64,000 nucleotides of DNA from Magnolia sinica (taxonomy: Eukaryota; Streptophyta; Magnoliopsida; Magnoliales; Magnoliaceae): the NCBI RefSeq assembly GCF_029962835.1, contig NC_080577.1:124001-188000 (forward strand), read 5' to 3'. Below, piece after piece: positions 47,221 through 59,699 of this stretch. A program made the translations under genes and the position numbers. Each line of letters begins with the position of its first letter. Within the stretch, counting starts at the first letter, position 1. The notes beneath the pieces were generated by a model that ran no database searches, was not told where the DNA came from, and saw only the letters and a list, made by a program, of their open reading frames with translations.

Positions 47221-47979
47221 CTAAAAACACCGATTGTTCCTTTCGATCCAAACAGCCCACCAGGTCGCCAGAATCGCCATGCGCCATAACCGAGATAGAG
47301 ATTTGCCTAGTCGAACACCATGCCAGGCCTTGAGTAACGTATCCACATCTTTAGGGAAGCACCGGTTAATTTTGAAGCATGATAGGATGGCTGCCCAGAT
47401 TGAGCTGACAAAGGAGCAGTGGATCAGAAGATGATCCACAGTTTCTTCATCGAACATGCAGCATAAGCACACATTAGGGAGGATCATTCCTTTTTTCTTG
47501 AGGTTATCGACGGTGAGGATTCGACCCTTTCCAACCAACCATCCAAACACTTGCAGTTTAGGGGGGACGGCATACTTCCATATGAAGTGAGGATGCTGCT
47601 TAGGGGGGTCGTTGTTAGAGGCCGATAGTTGCTTGAAGAAGGATCTGATCGAGAAAACAGACGATTTATCTACTCTCTAGATAATGCTGTCATCACGGGC
47701 TTGGGAAGGGAGGGCGTGCTGGATGCAATCCATAAGTTCCACAAATTCGTTAATTTCCCAATCTTCGAGATTTCTCCTGCATTTAATGTTCCAAGCAACC
47801 TTGTCTGCTTGGGTAGAATAGTTTTCCTCGATGGAACTATTTTTGTTACTCGCCAACTGAAAAATGTTGGGATATTTGTCTTTCAGAGGAATATTACCTA
47901 ACCTCATATTCTTCCAGAATCTGATGCAGTCTCCCTTGCCAACTTCAAACCCAATCCTTTTGAACATCTCATGGTGCAT
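47221..47979 (-). pseudogene. LINE A ORF2, C-terminal zf-RVT region
   Basis: 47979-47677 carries FEVGKGDCIRFWKNMRLG; 47550-47221 carries MFGWLVGKGRILTVDNLKKK, ILPNVCLCCMFDEETVDHLL and WAVWIERNNRCF, the Cys/His-rich end domain of plant L1 ORF2. The two stretches are in different frames. Confidence 0.8.
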
Positions 47980-48594
47980 GTGCCATATACCTTTCCATAT
48001 TGCAGAAGCCCATATTTACCTTTGATTATCTTGTTCCACAGGCGATCTTTTTCAGTGCCTAAACGCCAAATCCATTTCCCTAAAAGGGCCTGATTCATTG
48101 CTTTTAAGTCTTTTATACTAGCTCCTCCATCTTTAATATTCTTACAGACCTGTCTCCACTGTATGAGGTTGTATTTCTTTTTATCATCCTTACCTTGCCA
48201 TAAAAAGTTGTGTCTGATAGAGTCGATTACCTTGAGGACCTTAGCGGGGCAGCGAAACAGGGACATGAAATACGTGGGGAGATTAGATAATGCTGCATTT
48301 ATCAGAGTGAGGCGCCCTCCAATGGAAAGATACCGGCTCTTCCACCCAGAAAGGTGGTTATGGAATCTCTGAATAACCTTATCCCACAGATGGGATTTGG
48401 GCAAACCAACACATAGGGGAAGACCAAGGAAAGAAGTTGGGAAGGATCCGGTGCAGCACCCCATTATTTCTGCGAGCTCCTTAACCTCCTGGCTATCCAA
48501 ATTGATTCCATAGATTTTGGACTTAACCATATTCACCTTCAGCCCCGCAACTGCTTCAAAACATTGTATAGCTGTTCGCAAGTTGGCAACAGTT

Positions 48595-49616
48595 TCAGAC
48601 TTTGCTTTTGAAAAAAATAAGGATATCGTCCGCAAATTGCACATGAGATATTGGATCGAGCATTCCTTTCATTGGGATTCCTCGAAGGATGCCTTCCATC
48701 TGCCCCTTCTGGATCATCGCAGATAAAGCCTCGCCGATAATGAGAAAAAGCGGGGGAGATAGTGGATCACCTTGCCTTAGGCCACGAGAGCTTTTGAAGA
48801 ATCCCTTCGGCGATCCATTCAATAGAATTGAGAAATGAGCAGAGCTGATGCATTCCCGAATCCATGTCCTCCATTTCTCCCCGAACCCCATACGCTTCAT
48901 TAGATATAGAAGACGTGGTCATAGGCCTTCTCCATGTCCAAATTCCAAAAGATGTATTTCTTCTTCGATCGATGGCCTGTGTCGAGGCATTCATTAGCAA
49001 TGAGAGCTCCGTCGGTGATCTGTCTCCTTGGAATGAAACCGCACTGATTGGGACTGATAATGGAGCCGATAACAAGCTGAAGCCTGTTTGCAAGAACCTT
49101 AGCCAAGATCTTGTATAGGCTGCCAATAAGACTAATAGGTCTGACCTCCCTAAACTTTGATGCTCCCGGGAACTTGGGAATCAACGTAATGAAAGTCGCC
49201 CCAATATTTTTGGAAAGCCTTCCTCTATCATGGAATTCATTGATAAAAGCCATCACCTCACCCTGAAGCAGATCCCAGAAAACTTGAAAGAAGAGAATTG
49301 GATAGCCATCTGGGCCGGGAGGCTTGTCTCCCTGTAAAGCCATCACTGCCCTCTTAACTTCGTCCAGGGAGAAGTGCATCTCTAGAGAAGTAGCAACTTC
49401 ATCATTGATACGATGGAACGAGAGATTGTCCAACCGGGGCCTGGTCCATCCTTCATTTCGAAGAAGCCTTTGAAAATAGGATATTGCTTTGCTGCTGATT
49501 GCTTCTTTATCTTCGATCCAATTTTTGTTAATGGTAATGCTGCTGATGCGATTGGCCTTCACATGCATGCTAGCTATACAGTGAAAGTACCTGATATTCC
49601 TATCTCCTTTATCCAT
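48595..49616 (-). pseudogene. LINE A ORF2, reverse transcriptase palm (two frames)
   Basis: 49616-48900 has DKPPGPDGYPILFFQVFWD, ATFITLIPKFPG, REVRPISLIGSLYKILAKVL and [12 protein letters not shown]. After a frameshift near 48900 the next frame has [33 protein letters not shown] and [12 protein letters not shown], the FADD catalytic site. The remaining thumb and connection region follows at 48644-47904 in a third frame (SFLGLPLCVGLPKSHLWDKV, KDGGASIKDLKAMNQALLGK). Confidence 0.88.
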
Positions 49617-50674
49617 TTAGCCTGGGCTTTTTGCTTCCACGAGATTTCGTCTTGGAAAATTTTTGCTGAGAGGGATTGAATGAGCTGGATTCGTTTTGCC
49701 AATGAATCTTTGGACATTGAGGTAGATTCAGCGAGAGAGTCGATCTTCTGAATTTCTAATAAAATTGATTCCGTCTCCTCTTCCGATCTTCGACATTCCT
49801 CCTTTGACCACTGTCGTAGTTTTTCTTTTAGGCTCTTTAGCTTGGAGCAGAGGACGTGGCCTGCAAAACCATGAGATTGGGACTCCTTCCACCAATCAGC
49901 CACCATAGATTTGAAACCTGCACCATTTAGCCAAGAAATATCAAAACGAAAGGGCTTGGGGCCCCAGTCTACCTCCTCAACAGACAAGAGAATGGGCCAA
50001 TGGTCTGAAGTAGTCCTAGGGAGGACGGACTGAGAGGAGGAAGAGAGGAGGGCAAGCCATTCCGGGGAGACAATAAAACAATCCAACCTGGACAAAATCG
50101 GGTCAAGTCTCCCATTCGTCCAGGTGAAACGAGAACCAGATAATGGAAGGTCGATGAGACAGTTACTGTCAATCCATTTGGAGAAAGCCACCATATGAGG
50201 TTTCAATTTGCTCCCTGAAGATTTTTCTCCCGTGAACCGGATGGTATCGAAGTCTCCAGCAAAACACTTTGGCCCGCGAAAACTCTGACAGACTACTGAA
50301 AGCTCTTTCCAGAATTCATCACGTAAATCGTTGCTGGTCGGCCCATATACTGAGCAAATGAGGAAATCCATAGCAAGAGCATTGCTTCTCAGGGTAGCCG
50401 TGATAGAGAAGTTGCCCATTGAGCTATTTAGAAGAGACCAAGAAGGCGACTTCCGAGCAATTAGAATTCCCCCAGAGGTTCCCGAAGCTTCTTTTGCCAC
50501 CCATTGAACACCTGAAGCCTTCCAGAGTGAACTCATAAGGCGATCGTCAAACATATTCACTTTGGTTTCCTGGAAACAAATAATGTGGGGGTTGTATCTG
50601 CTACAACAGTTCTTTATAAGTCTTCCTTTTTGCTTAGACCTCACCCCCTGAACATTCCACGAGATAATCTTCAT
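49574..50674 (-). pseudogene. LINE A ORF2, APE-type endonuclease domain
   Basis: 366 codons starting MKIISWNVQGVRSKQKGR. The expected catalytic blocks are visible: SWN near the start, CFQETK (~residue 35), VYGPTSND (~110), SRFTWTNGRLDPILSRLD (~180) and TSDHWPILL (~220). The GDFN block reads GDFD, which replaces the usual catalytic Asn. The domain nicks the target DNA to prime reverse transcription. The frame changes near 49600, just before the RT part. Confidence 0.87.
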
Positions 50675-51810
50675 GAGGAAACATCACTTCCCCGGATGCC
50701 CTTGGCTCCATCTTCGTTCGTAAGCTGAGCTGCAGTTGGTGAAGGGGTAACTTTTCGCTTCAGGTTCCTATTTCTTCCTGACCTTGGGGACCGTTTGTTG
50801 GGGGTTCTGTTTGGGTCCAACGGTATGCCGTTGTTCTCTACGCATTGGAAAAGAGCGAGGAAATCCTCTGGACAATCGCCGAAAGAGAGATCGAACAGTC
50901 TCCCAATATGTCCCATTGCATCATGGATCCATTTCTTCCTATGGATTTTCTGGCTCAGAGAAGCCCTTAACTCTTCCTCAATAAGTTTGGCTTCAGGATT
51001 TCCATTTCTGATCTGGAGGGGTTCCACGATGATAATCGCTATACCTGGGGACTCTTGAAAAAGAGAGAGGAGGTTACACTCGGATCCCTCAAAAGATTGA
51101 TGCAAGATATCGGATTTAGAGGACTCTGGGGATGATGGGGGGTGTGAGTAGGAGGACGTCTCTTCATCCTGGAGCGGGTCTTCAGAAGGAACGTCCAAGG
51201 GAATCAGCTGCAAGTGCGGATTCGTGTCTTCCTGGCAGGTGATACCATAAGAACATTTAAGACTCGTGTCGAACTCATCGGCAGAAACTCGAACATGCGA
51301 AGAGAGAGCACTAGCCCGGGTAGTACGATAGTTGTGACCAGTGCCAGGTGACTGGTTGAGATCAATATGGGTAGGATCGGGATCATCAGGGATCATCGAT
51401 TTGAGTCCCGAAGCAGTAGCCTTGTTTTCCGATCGAGGATCCACCCCCGACGCACCCACCAAGCCGGAATTGAGGCCGATTGAAAGGGTAGGCTCGGAAC
51501 CGAAGCAGAGGAAGGTTGCGGGGATCTCGGCACTTGAGATCGCCAGCTCATGGCAGACAGAACGTGTTGACATCTCCATATTCAGAGTGGCTACGTGAGA
51601 ACGGACAACCGCATCAGTCGCGCCACGTGTAGCTCTCTCCTCGGGATGGCTATCATGGCGGGCAAGTCGAGTCGAGGTCAGGCCATCGCTGACTTTTCGC
51701 CATGTGTATCTCTCGAGACGGACATACTGAGGTGGTGGGTGTCTCGAGGTTGGGACGCGGCTGGATGATTGGCACGTGGCACGTGGTCTGGCAGCGAGGA
51801 GTGAGAACAA
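50671..51810 (-). pseudogene. LINE A ORF1, C-terminal part
   Basis: 379 codons, mostly low-complexity polar/acidic sequence (SSYSHPPSSPESSKSD) ending in a basic stretch (KRSPRSGRNRNLKRK). It has no recognised domain. Its stop overlaps the ORF2 start as ATGA (50671-50674). It is in a different frame from 51943-53091, so one frameshift near 51.8-51.95 kb separates them. Confidence 0.65.
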
Positions 51811-51942
51811 TTAAGGCCTCCACCTACCGCAATGAAATCTTTCGGTGCTCCACGTGTGCATGGGAGACAGGTAGCATCTTCTTCCCTACCATGGCCGTAG
51901 CTTGGAGCCAACAGTTGCGGCTGTAATCTGCTCCTCCATAAG

Positions 51943-53091
51943 TCACCCCAGCGAGGCATGGGGGGAATTGGGACTTTCCCTTTGGATCGGGAGATCGATC
52001 GTTCTATTTTCCACCAGGACAGCAACGGATGATGGGAGGGGCAATCCCTTTCTTCTGTTGACTCGGACTCTTATGACACCCATCTCCACCCCTCGACTTG
52101 TTTTCAAATCCAACTCCACGAAGGAGCCCAGGCACGAGGCAACTGCACGAAAAAAATCTTCGTTCCATAATTCAAGTGGAACACCCCAGATGAGGACCCA
52201 TATATCCTCGTCACCGAAAGCAAAGAATTCATTCCAAGATATTACACCCGTAACGGGTCCTTCCCTGTGGATTGCTCCCACCACGATCAGAGCGTCTAGA
52301 TTAACTCCCAGGTCGGCTTTAACCCAGATTTTGTTGTAACCAATGGGGCGCAGACTAATCGATTCGGCACGAATGGTTGTGCATTCATCGATCCAATTGT
52401 AGATTTGAGAGATGGTGGCATCCTCACGAGCAAGGATCACCACGGAATCCTTCAGCGCGTCCTTAGCCTTGAAAATGTCTTCAGGTCTGATACAGATGGA
52501 GTGGGGGGATTGTAATCCTTCTTCAGGAAGCAGGGCTTCTTGTCTACACCCGCGTCGGTTAGGGGTGTTGTATGTCCAGGTTGCTGATTGGCACGTGAAG
52601 AGCTTACTAGAACATCTCGATAAGCGGTAGAGGGGTAGGGAGCTTTGGAGGGGAAGGTAGTACCAGTCTTGAAATGTGGACGGGATTCCGGAATCGATCT
52701 CTTTAGATTTCTCTCTGGCCCATACCATGCCCCCCCTTCCCCACCCCCCCACCCCCCCGAAACTTTGGCCATGTAACATTGCAACAACTCTTGAGAGCTC
52801 TTCCTCAGTACTCATCCTGATGAGTGCGAAGCCCCGGTAATGGCTAGTACTTATGGATCTTGGCATAATCACATCCATAACAGCCCCAGCCCTCCCGAAA
52901 ACTCTTTCCAGATTTAGGGGTACCCATCTAGACGGGTATCCTTTCACGAAAAGGGTTGGGATGGAGTCGTATTTGGAACTTCTTATTCTTCGATCCAGTG
53001 TTTTCCGTCTCACCTGGGTCCAGTCGTCTGCAATGTCATCGCCGGCACCATCGCGAATGCGGGGCGTCGATTTCATCGTCATCGCTGTCAC
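51943..53091 (-). pseudogene. LINE A ORF1, N-terminal part (RRM plus DUF4283-like)
   Basis: 382 codons. Residues ~45-110 (IPTLFVKGYPSRWVPLNLER, then SHYRGFALIRM) form an RRM with RNP-like strands. Residues ~215-350 (SLRPIGYNKIWVKADLG, WNEFFAFGDEDIWVLIWGV) resemble the DUF4283-type domain of plant LINE ORF1 proteins. ORF1 proteins bind LINE RNA. The frame ends here, and the rest of ORF1 continues in another frame at 50671-51810. A short -frame overlap at 52452-52787 is not needed. Confidence 0.75.
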
Positions 53092-53164
53092 CTAGGACCA
53101 GGCCAGGGATTTTTCACGAAAAGTGCTTTTTTGTTTTAACCATCCGTCTGAGGTAGTGTGATTG

Positions 53165-53698
53165 TTGTATTCACCAATCTTGAACAACGACAAGATCGAG
53201 TAGAAAGATCGCACCAAAAACATTTCTGATTTACCGAATCACCAATAAAAAGTCTTTGACCCTCGAAGAAAGTGAGATCTCTTACAAGCAAGAGAGAAGA
53301 CAAACCATATCATCAATTTCAGAATCATATCAAGCCTTGTCCCATGAAGCAACTGGCAATTGAGATATCAACTACAGGGCAAAACCTAGCCACGGAGGGA
53401 AAGGATGATCGAAGTTAAGAATTCCCACACCAAACATCCTCCTAGAATATGATCCTCAACCCATCCCTAATAGTAAAGCTTAGACCTTTAAACACCCTGC
53501 AAGCAGCCCGAGCAACAACTTTCCAAATGAAGGATGCTCGATATAAAGACAAGTCCTTGATCCACTAGCTCATAGAGGAAGAACAATACTTAGGAGCAAT
53601 GATTATCCTCCATATAATGGACTCCAAACCAAACCATTAGACCCACTTGCCCAACTGGGCAGAGTTAACAACATTGAGACGCCTTATACCAGCAACCC
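53165..53698 (-). mobile_element. LINE C, middle part
   Basis: The minus-strand translation gives IRRLNVVNSAQLGKWV near 53690-53640, IWKVVARAACRVFKGLSFTI near 53520-53465 and SFYSILSLFKIGEYNNHTTS near 53200-53150. These are the connection-region blocks of L1 ORF2, with frame breaks. The piece ends at 53698, where the chromovirus inserted, and resumes at 59700. Confidence 0.78.
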
Positions 53699-54426
53699 TG
53701 ATGTAGAGCGGGTCATGGACAGTTTCATGGCCAAGATGGATCAGAAAAGGGCCGGTCGACGACAGAAGTGATCCGGACCATCGGACCTTAGATCGGGCGT
53801 ATCTCACAATCCTGAATGAGTTATCGGGCGTAAAATATATGATTTTGGGGTAGAACGATCTACTTTAGCCAACCAACCCAGCTACGTTGGGTTGCGCAAG
53901 CCGGATTTGCGAAATATCCCTGGATCGACGGTCGTTTCCCTATTTTAATTTCGTTTTTACTATAAATAGTAAGTTTTAGTTTGATTATAACTCTTCATCC
54001 GTCGGGCTTTAGGAGTTGCGTCCAACGTGAAAAGAGCTTAGAATAATTAGGAGAACGGTTTGGTGAAGCCAAATAGGACACTTACTATTTTTGGCCGAAA
54101 ACCTTGCGTACTGGTAGACATCACGACCGTCTATAAATAGTAAGTTTACTATTTATAGTAAGTCGCGAATTCTAGGAGTTTTAGTTGTAGTTTGCTTCTA
54201 ATTTCTCTCCCATTGCTTGGTACCCCTATTTAAAGGGTTGTGAACTCGTTTATTGGAATTAATTTAATCAATTTCAAATTTATTAGAATTTATTTCTATT
54301 TTCTACTTTCTTTCCTCGTGGATTCGAGAAGTTTCTGTGACGAGTCCAGTGAAGCTCTGTGGATTCGGAGCAGTTATCCTCTTGAGGAAGATAGTGATCG
54401 ACCTCATCATGTTCATTCCTGCGTCA
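53699..54426 (+). repeat. 5' LTR of the CRM-like chromovirus
   Basis: Same length and ends as the 3' copy. It includes CTATTTAAAGGGTTGTG near 54224, a TATA-like promoter candidate. Confidence 0.95.
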
Positions 54427-54428
54427 AT

Positions 54429-54444
54429 TGGTATCAAAGCCAGG
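54429..54444 (+). other. primer binding site, initiator tRNA-Met type
   Basis: TGGTATCAAAGCCAGG lies two bases after the 5' LTR. From memory the plant tRNA-iMet complement is TGGTATCAGAGCCAGG, one base different. Confidence 0.85.
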
Positions 54445-57400
54445 TTTCCCCTCGAGCTGATGGCAAACAATGAAGGTATGAATCAAAATCCTGTTGACGG
54501 TGATCTAGGGATTCATTATCTTTTGGAAAGAATGGAAGCGTTCCACCGGGGGAGTCAGTTGACCATGCAAGGGCTGCAAGCAACCCTCAACCGCCTTGTG
54601 GATGCGCTACTTTCGCCCCGAGCCCTAGGCGGTGCTCCACCACCTATGGTTGCTCCACCACCCCTGGTTGCTGTACGACACAACTCCGATTTTCGTAGAG
54701 CACTACTAGTGGCAAGCCGTAGGGCTACTCCAGATGATTCAAGTTCTAGCGACGATGACCTTAATGAGGGTTTTGCCCGACGACCAATCTATGAAGGCGA
54801 TCATCTAGATCATGCTGAAAGAGACTATCAAGGTAAGGCTGAACTTCCCAGTTTTAATGGTCTATTACTTATAGAAGATTTTCTCGATTGGCTAGCCGAA
54901 GTAGAGAGATATTTTGATTATATGGACGTGACAGATCATAAAAGGGTAAAATTGGTAGCGTTTAAATTAAAATCTGGTGCTTTTGTATAGTGGGAACAAT
55001 TACAACTCTCACGAGTCTCCCAGAACAAGGCGCCCATCTCATCGTGGCCACGGATAAGACGTCTTCTTTGATCATGATTTCTCCCCAGTGATTATGAGCA
55101 GATATTATTCCAGCAATACCAAAATTGCCGACAAGGAAATCGAACCGTCACAGATTATACTGAAGAATTCCAGCGGTTGGCTATACAAAACGATCTGTTA
55201 GAATCTAAGTCACAGAAGGTGGCATGATTTATAGGTGGGTTGCGATCGACAATTCAGGACCGAGTTCAGATGTACCTAGTCAGGACCGTGGATGAAGCAG
55301 TTCAAGTGGCGGGTAGGGTAGAAACATAACTTGCAAGAGCTCCTGCTTGCCCTATCCTTCAACTCGACCCCCCATAATGCGTCCTACGCAGGATCCAGTG
55401 CTGGCACAAAGAAAAGATCTAGTAGGAGAACGTCATCATCCTCCTACAACCACAAACCATGATATGGGGAGCTGATCATCCAGACCTCAACGTGCAACAC
55501 TCACAACGGCGGGCCCGAGTAGGATTCCAAATCCTTATGCTTGGCCAAGGTCGAACAATTGTTACCGTTGTGGCCAACCAGACCACTTATCAAACACTTG
55601 TCCTCAACGTCCCGTAACACACTTGACTATAAACGAAGGGGGCATTGAGTAAGAGGCCGCAGAAGAAGGCCATGACTTTGATGAAGATGAGCAAACCACT
55701 GAAGAAATAGCAGGTGGCGATGAAGTGACGGGCGGGGATTGTGGCGAATTTATAGTTGTGAGGCGATTACTGTATACCCCACGAAAGGAATTACATCCAC
55801 AGCGACATAATATATTTCGTACTCGATGTACTGCCAACTGAAAGGTCTGTGATGTGATCATAGACAGTGGTAGTAGCGAGAACATTGTCTCAAGAGTGAT
55901 GGTGGACAAGTTGCAGCTACCAACGACAAAACATCCTTCCCCATACTCAATTGGTTGGATAACAAAAGTGAATGAGACCAAGGTAACTAAACAATGCACT
56001 GTCTCGTTTTCAATTGGCAAAAATTATAAGGATCAAATACTTTGTGACGTGGTCAACATAGAAGCTTGCCACTTGCTACTCGGTCGACCTTGGCAGTTGG
56101 ACCGTGATGCGACCCATCGGGGACGAGACAATGTTTACATATTCGTCAAGGATAGTCGAAAAATAATCCTTACCCCTATAGCACCAGAGAACCACCCTGA
56201 CGCCTCTAAAGTGGAGGAGAGTTCCCTCTTGACCATTCGAGATTTCATGGAAGAATCTAAGAAAACTGGCGAGGTATACGCCGTAGTAGTGAAAGGTGAG
56301 GAAGAAGAACCCTTAAACATCCCTCCAAGTTTAAGACTATTGCTAAACGAATTCAAAGAAGTCTGGCCTGAAGATTTACTTGATGGATTGCCCCCCATGA
56401 GGGACATCCAACATCACATAGACCTTGTCCCTGGGGCTAGCCTGCCCAACCGCCCTCATTATCGGATGAGTCCGAAGGAGTGTGAGATACTTCAGGGGCA
56501 AGTGGAGGAATTGATCTTTAAGGGTCTCTTGAGAGAGAACATGAGCCCATGTGCCGTACCAGCATTATTAACGCCAAAAAAGATAGAAGCTGGTGCATGT
56601 GTGTCGACAGCTGGGCAATCAACAAAATTACTATCAAATATCGGTTCCCAATACCACGGTTGGACGACATGCTCGATATGCCAGAAGGGGCCAAGGTGTT
56701 CTTTAAACTAGATCTAAGGAGCGGGTACCATCAGATTCGTATCCGACCCGGTGATGAGTGGAAAACGGCATTCAAGACCAAGGAAGGGTTGTACGAGTGG
56801 CTGGTCATGCCCTTCGGCGTATCGAATGCACCAAGTACTTTTATACGTTTGATGAATCAAGTTCTAAAACCGTTCACTGGCCGATTTGTGGTAGTATATT
56901 TTGATGACATATTGATATATAGCCAGGATGAGGCGGAGTATAGGAAACATCTTAGGCAGGTGCTGTAGGTCCTACAAATTAACAAGTTGTACCTCAACTT
57001 GAAGAAGTGTAGTTTTTTAACTGACAGCCTGTTGTTTATAGGATTTGTTGTAACGTCCACAGGCATATGTGTGGACGATGAAAAGGTGCGAGCCATTAGG
57101 GAATGGCCGATCCCGACAAACATTCATGAGGTGGGGAGTTTTCACGGGTCGGTGACTTTCTATCGTCGATTTGTGCGAGATTTTAGCACCATAATCGCGC
57201 CTATAGCAGATTGTATGAAAAAAGAACCGTTCCAGTGGACCAATAAAGCTGACAAGAACTTTCATGAGATCAAGCATCGTTTGTCTACAATACCGGTCTT
57301 GGTGCTTCCTAATTTCGACAAATTATTTGAGGTTGAGTGTGACGCTTCATACGTCGGAATTGGAGGAGTACTATCACAGGAAGGTAGGTCGGTAGCCTTC

Positions 57401-58966
57401 TACAGCGAGAAGCTCAGCGAAGCCTGAAAGAAGTGGTCGACTTATGAGCTTGAGTTGTACGCAGTTGTTCAGGCGTTGCGACATTGGCGGCATTATCTGA
57501 TTCAAAGAGAGTTTGTTCTGTACACTGACCATCAAGCATTAAAATTTATTAATAGTCAGACGAACGTGAATCGTGTGCATGCTAGACGAGTTGTGTTTTT
57601 ACAGGAATTCACGTTTGTTCTGAAGCACAAGTCAGGGCAACAGAACAAGGTGGTTGATGCACTTAGCCGACGTGCATCACTACTTGTTACGATGAGCAAC
57701 GAGGTGGTCGGCTTCAACTGTCTCAAAGAGCTGTATGCCGAGGATGAAGACTTTAAAGATTCTTGGATGAAGTGCCAAGAAGGTCACCCCAATGACCTTT
57801 ATATACAGGACGATTTTCTCTTCAAAGGGAATCGATTGTGCATCCCCTAAAGTTCTCTAAGGGAACAGATTATTCAAAAGCTACATGGAGGTGGCCTCCC
57901 TTGGTGGACACCTTGGGCGAGACAAGACGCGAGCTCTGGTGGAAGAGCGGTATTACTGGCCGCAATTAGTACCTGATGTGGGAAATGCCGTACAATGTTG
58001 TTATGTTTGTCAGACCTCCAAGGGGCAATCTCAGAATACAGGCCTTTACACCCCGTTACCTGTGCCTGACGGTCTTTGGAAGGATTTATCAATGGACTTC
58101 GTACTTGGTCTCCCACGAACACAACGCGGCATGGATTCGGTGTTCGTGGTGGTAGATCGTTTCTCCAAGATGGTACACTTTATCCCATGCAAGAAGACCC
58201 TCAATGAAACACACGTGGCGAATTTATTCTTCAAGGAGGTCGTACGGCTACATAGGGTCCCCAAGACCATTACTTCTGATCATGATGCGAAGTTCATTTG
58301 CCACTTTTGACGGAGTTTGTGGACTTGATTCGATACATGACTTCAATTCAGCAGTGCTTACCACCCACAGACTAATGGGTAGACCGAAGTTGTGAATCGC
58401 ACATTGGAAAACCTCCTTCGTTGTATTTCAGGAAAAAAACCGAAGCAGTGGGATTTGACCTTGTCTCAAGCAGAGTTTGCATTCAACAACATGGTGAACC
58501 GCTTGACAAGGAAATCACCGTTCCAGATTATCTACGGACAAGTGTCTCGCCACACACTTGACTTGGTCCCTCTGCCCAAGCACCCAGGCACGAGCATTGC
58601 AGCAGAACATATGGCAGACAAGATCATGGGCATCCATGCGGAAGTGTAGACCAAGTTACATGCCTCGAACGAGAAGTACAAGGAACAAGCGGACAAGCAC
58701 TGTCGACAAAAGGTGTTCGAGGTGGGTGACCGCATTATGATGTATTTGCGCAAAGAGAGATTTCTGACTGGGACGTACAACAAGTTGAAAAATAAGAAGA
58801 TTGGACCCGTCCCAATTATTCGAAAGATCAATGACAATGCTTATGTTATTGATCTTCCAGATGACATGGCGATCTCACGGACTTTCAACATCGCGGACCT
58901 GACCAAGTATCATGAACCAGAGCAGGATGAGAACTCGAGGACGAGTTCTTTGGAAGTGGAGGGGAC

Positions 58967-59694
58967 TGATGTAGAGTGGGTCGCGGACAGTTTCATGGCC
59001 AAGATGGATCAGAAAAGGGCCGGTCAACGACAGAAGTGATCCGAACCGTCGGACCTTAGATCAAGCGCATCTCACAATCCAGAAAGAGTTATCGGGCGTA
59101 AAATATATGATTTTGGGGTAGAATGATCTACTTTAGCCAACCAACCCAGCTACGCCGGGTTGCGCAAGCCGGATTTGCGAAATACCCCTGGATCGACGGT
59201 TGTTTCCCTGTTTTAATTTCGTTTTTACAATAAATAGTTAGTTTTAGTTTGATTATAACTCTTCATCCGTCGGGCTTTAGGAGTTGCGTCCAACGTGAAA
59301 AGAGCTTAGAATAATTAGGAGAACGGTTTGGTGAAGCCAAATAGGACGCTTACTATTTTTGGCCGAAAACCTTGCGCACTAGTGGACATCACGACCGTCT
59401 ATAAATAGTAAGTTTACTATTTATAGTAAGTCGCGAATTCTAGGAGTTTTAGTTGTAGTTTGCTTCTGATTTCTCTCCCATTGCTTGGTACCCCTATTTA
59501 AAGGGTTGTGAACTCGTTTATTGGAATTAATTTAATCAATTTCAAATTTATTAGAATTTATTTCTATTTTCTGCTTTCTTTCCTTGTGGATTCGAGAAGT
59601 CTCCGTGAGGAGTCTAAAGAAGCTCCGTGGATTCGGAGTAGTTATCCTCTTGAGGAAGACGGTGATCGACCTCATCACGTTCATCCCTGCGTCA
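58967..59694 (+). repeat. 3' LTR of the CRM-like chromovirus
   Basis: Matches 53699-54426. Its first ~70 bp are also read as the end of the last coding frame. It is followed by the AACCC duplication and then the 5' part of LINE C. Confidence 0.95.
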
Positions 59695-59699
59695 AACCC

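Larger units (their letters stand above)
47021..53146 (-). mobile_element. LINE A, full-length L1 with 19-bp target duplication
   Basis: TCTGAGGTAGTGTGATTGT stands at 47002-47020 and again at 53147-53165; the first copy joins the T-run (47021-47034) that is the poly(A) tail, the second adjoins the 5' end. The 6.1 kb body holds ORF1 with an RRM, and ORF2 with APE-type endonuclease, RT and zf-RVT. The duplicated target contains LINE B's 5' end plus LINE B's own target duplication, so A inserted exactly at the B/C junction. Several frameshifts interrupt ORF1 (~51.9 kb) and ORF2 (~49.6, ~48.9 and ~48.6 kb), so it is not active as read. Confidence 0.93.
53699..59694 (+). mobile_element. CRM-like chromovirus (Ty3/gypsy), complete in outline but broken
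   Basis: Two LTRs of 728 bp (53699-54426 and 58967-59694), starting TGATGTAGAG and ending GCGTCA, are flanked by the 5-bp duplication AACCC (53694-53698 and 59695-59699). The initiator-Met-type primer site follows the left LTR. Parts: gag (~54.46-55.0 kb), zinc knuckle (~55.57), protease (~55.85-56.1), RT (~56.4-56.97), RNase H (~57.3-57.7), integrase (~57.88-58.9). The last coding frame runs ~70 bp into the 3' LTR, a layout known from CRM-group chromoviruses. The element has about half a dozen or more breaks. The LTRs look ~97 percent identical, so it is fairly young. It inserted into LINE C. CRM versus another chromovirus lineage is not settled. Confidence 0.92.

Noticed and set aside
51702-53156. 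Several plus-strand frames over LINE A ORF1
   Set aside because: Antisense to recognisable RRM and DUF4283-like coding; no domain in the plus-strand translations.
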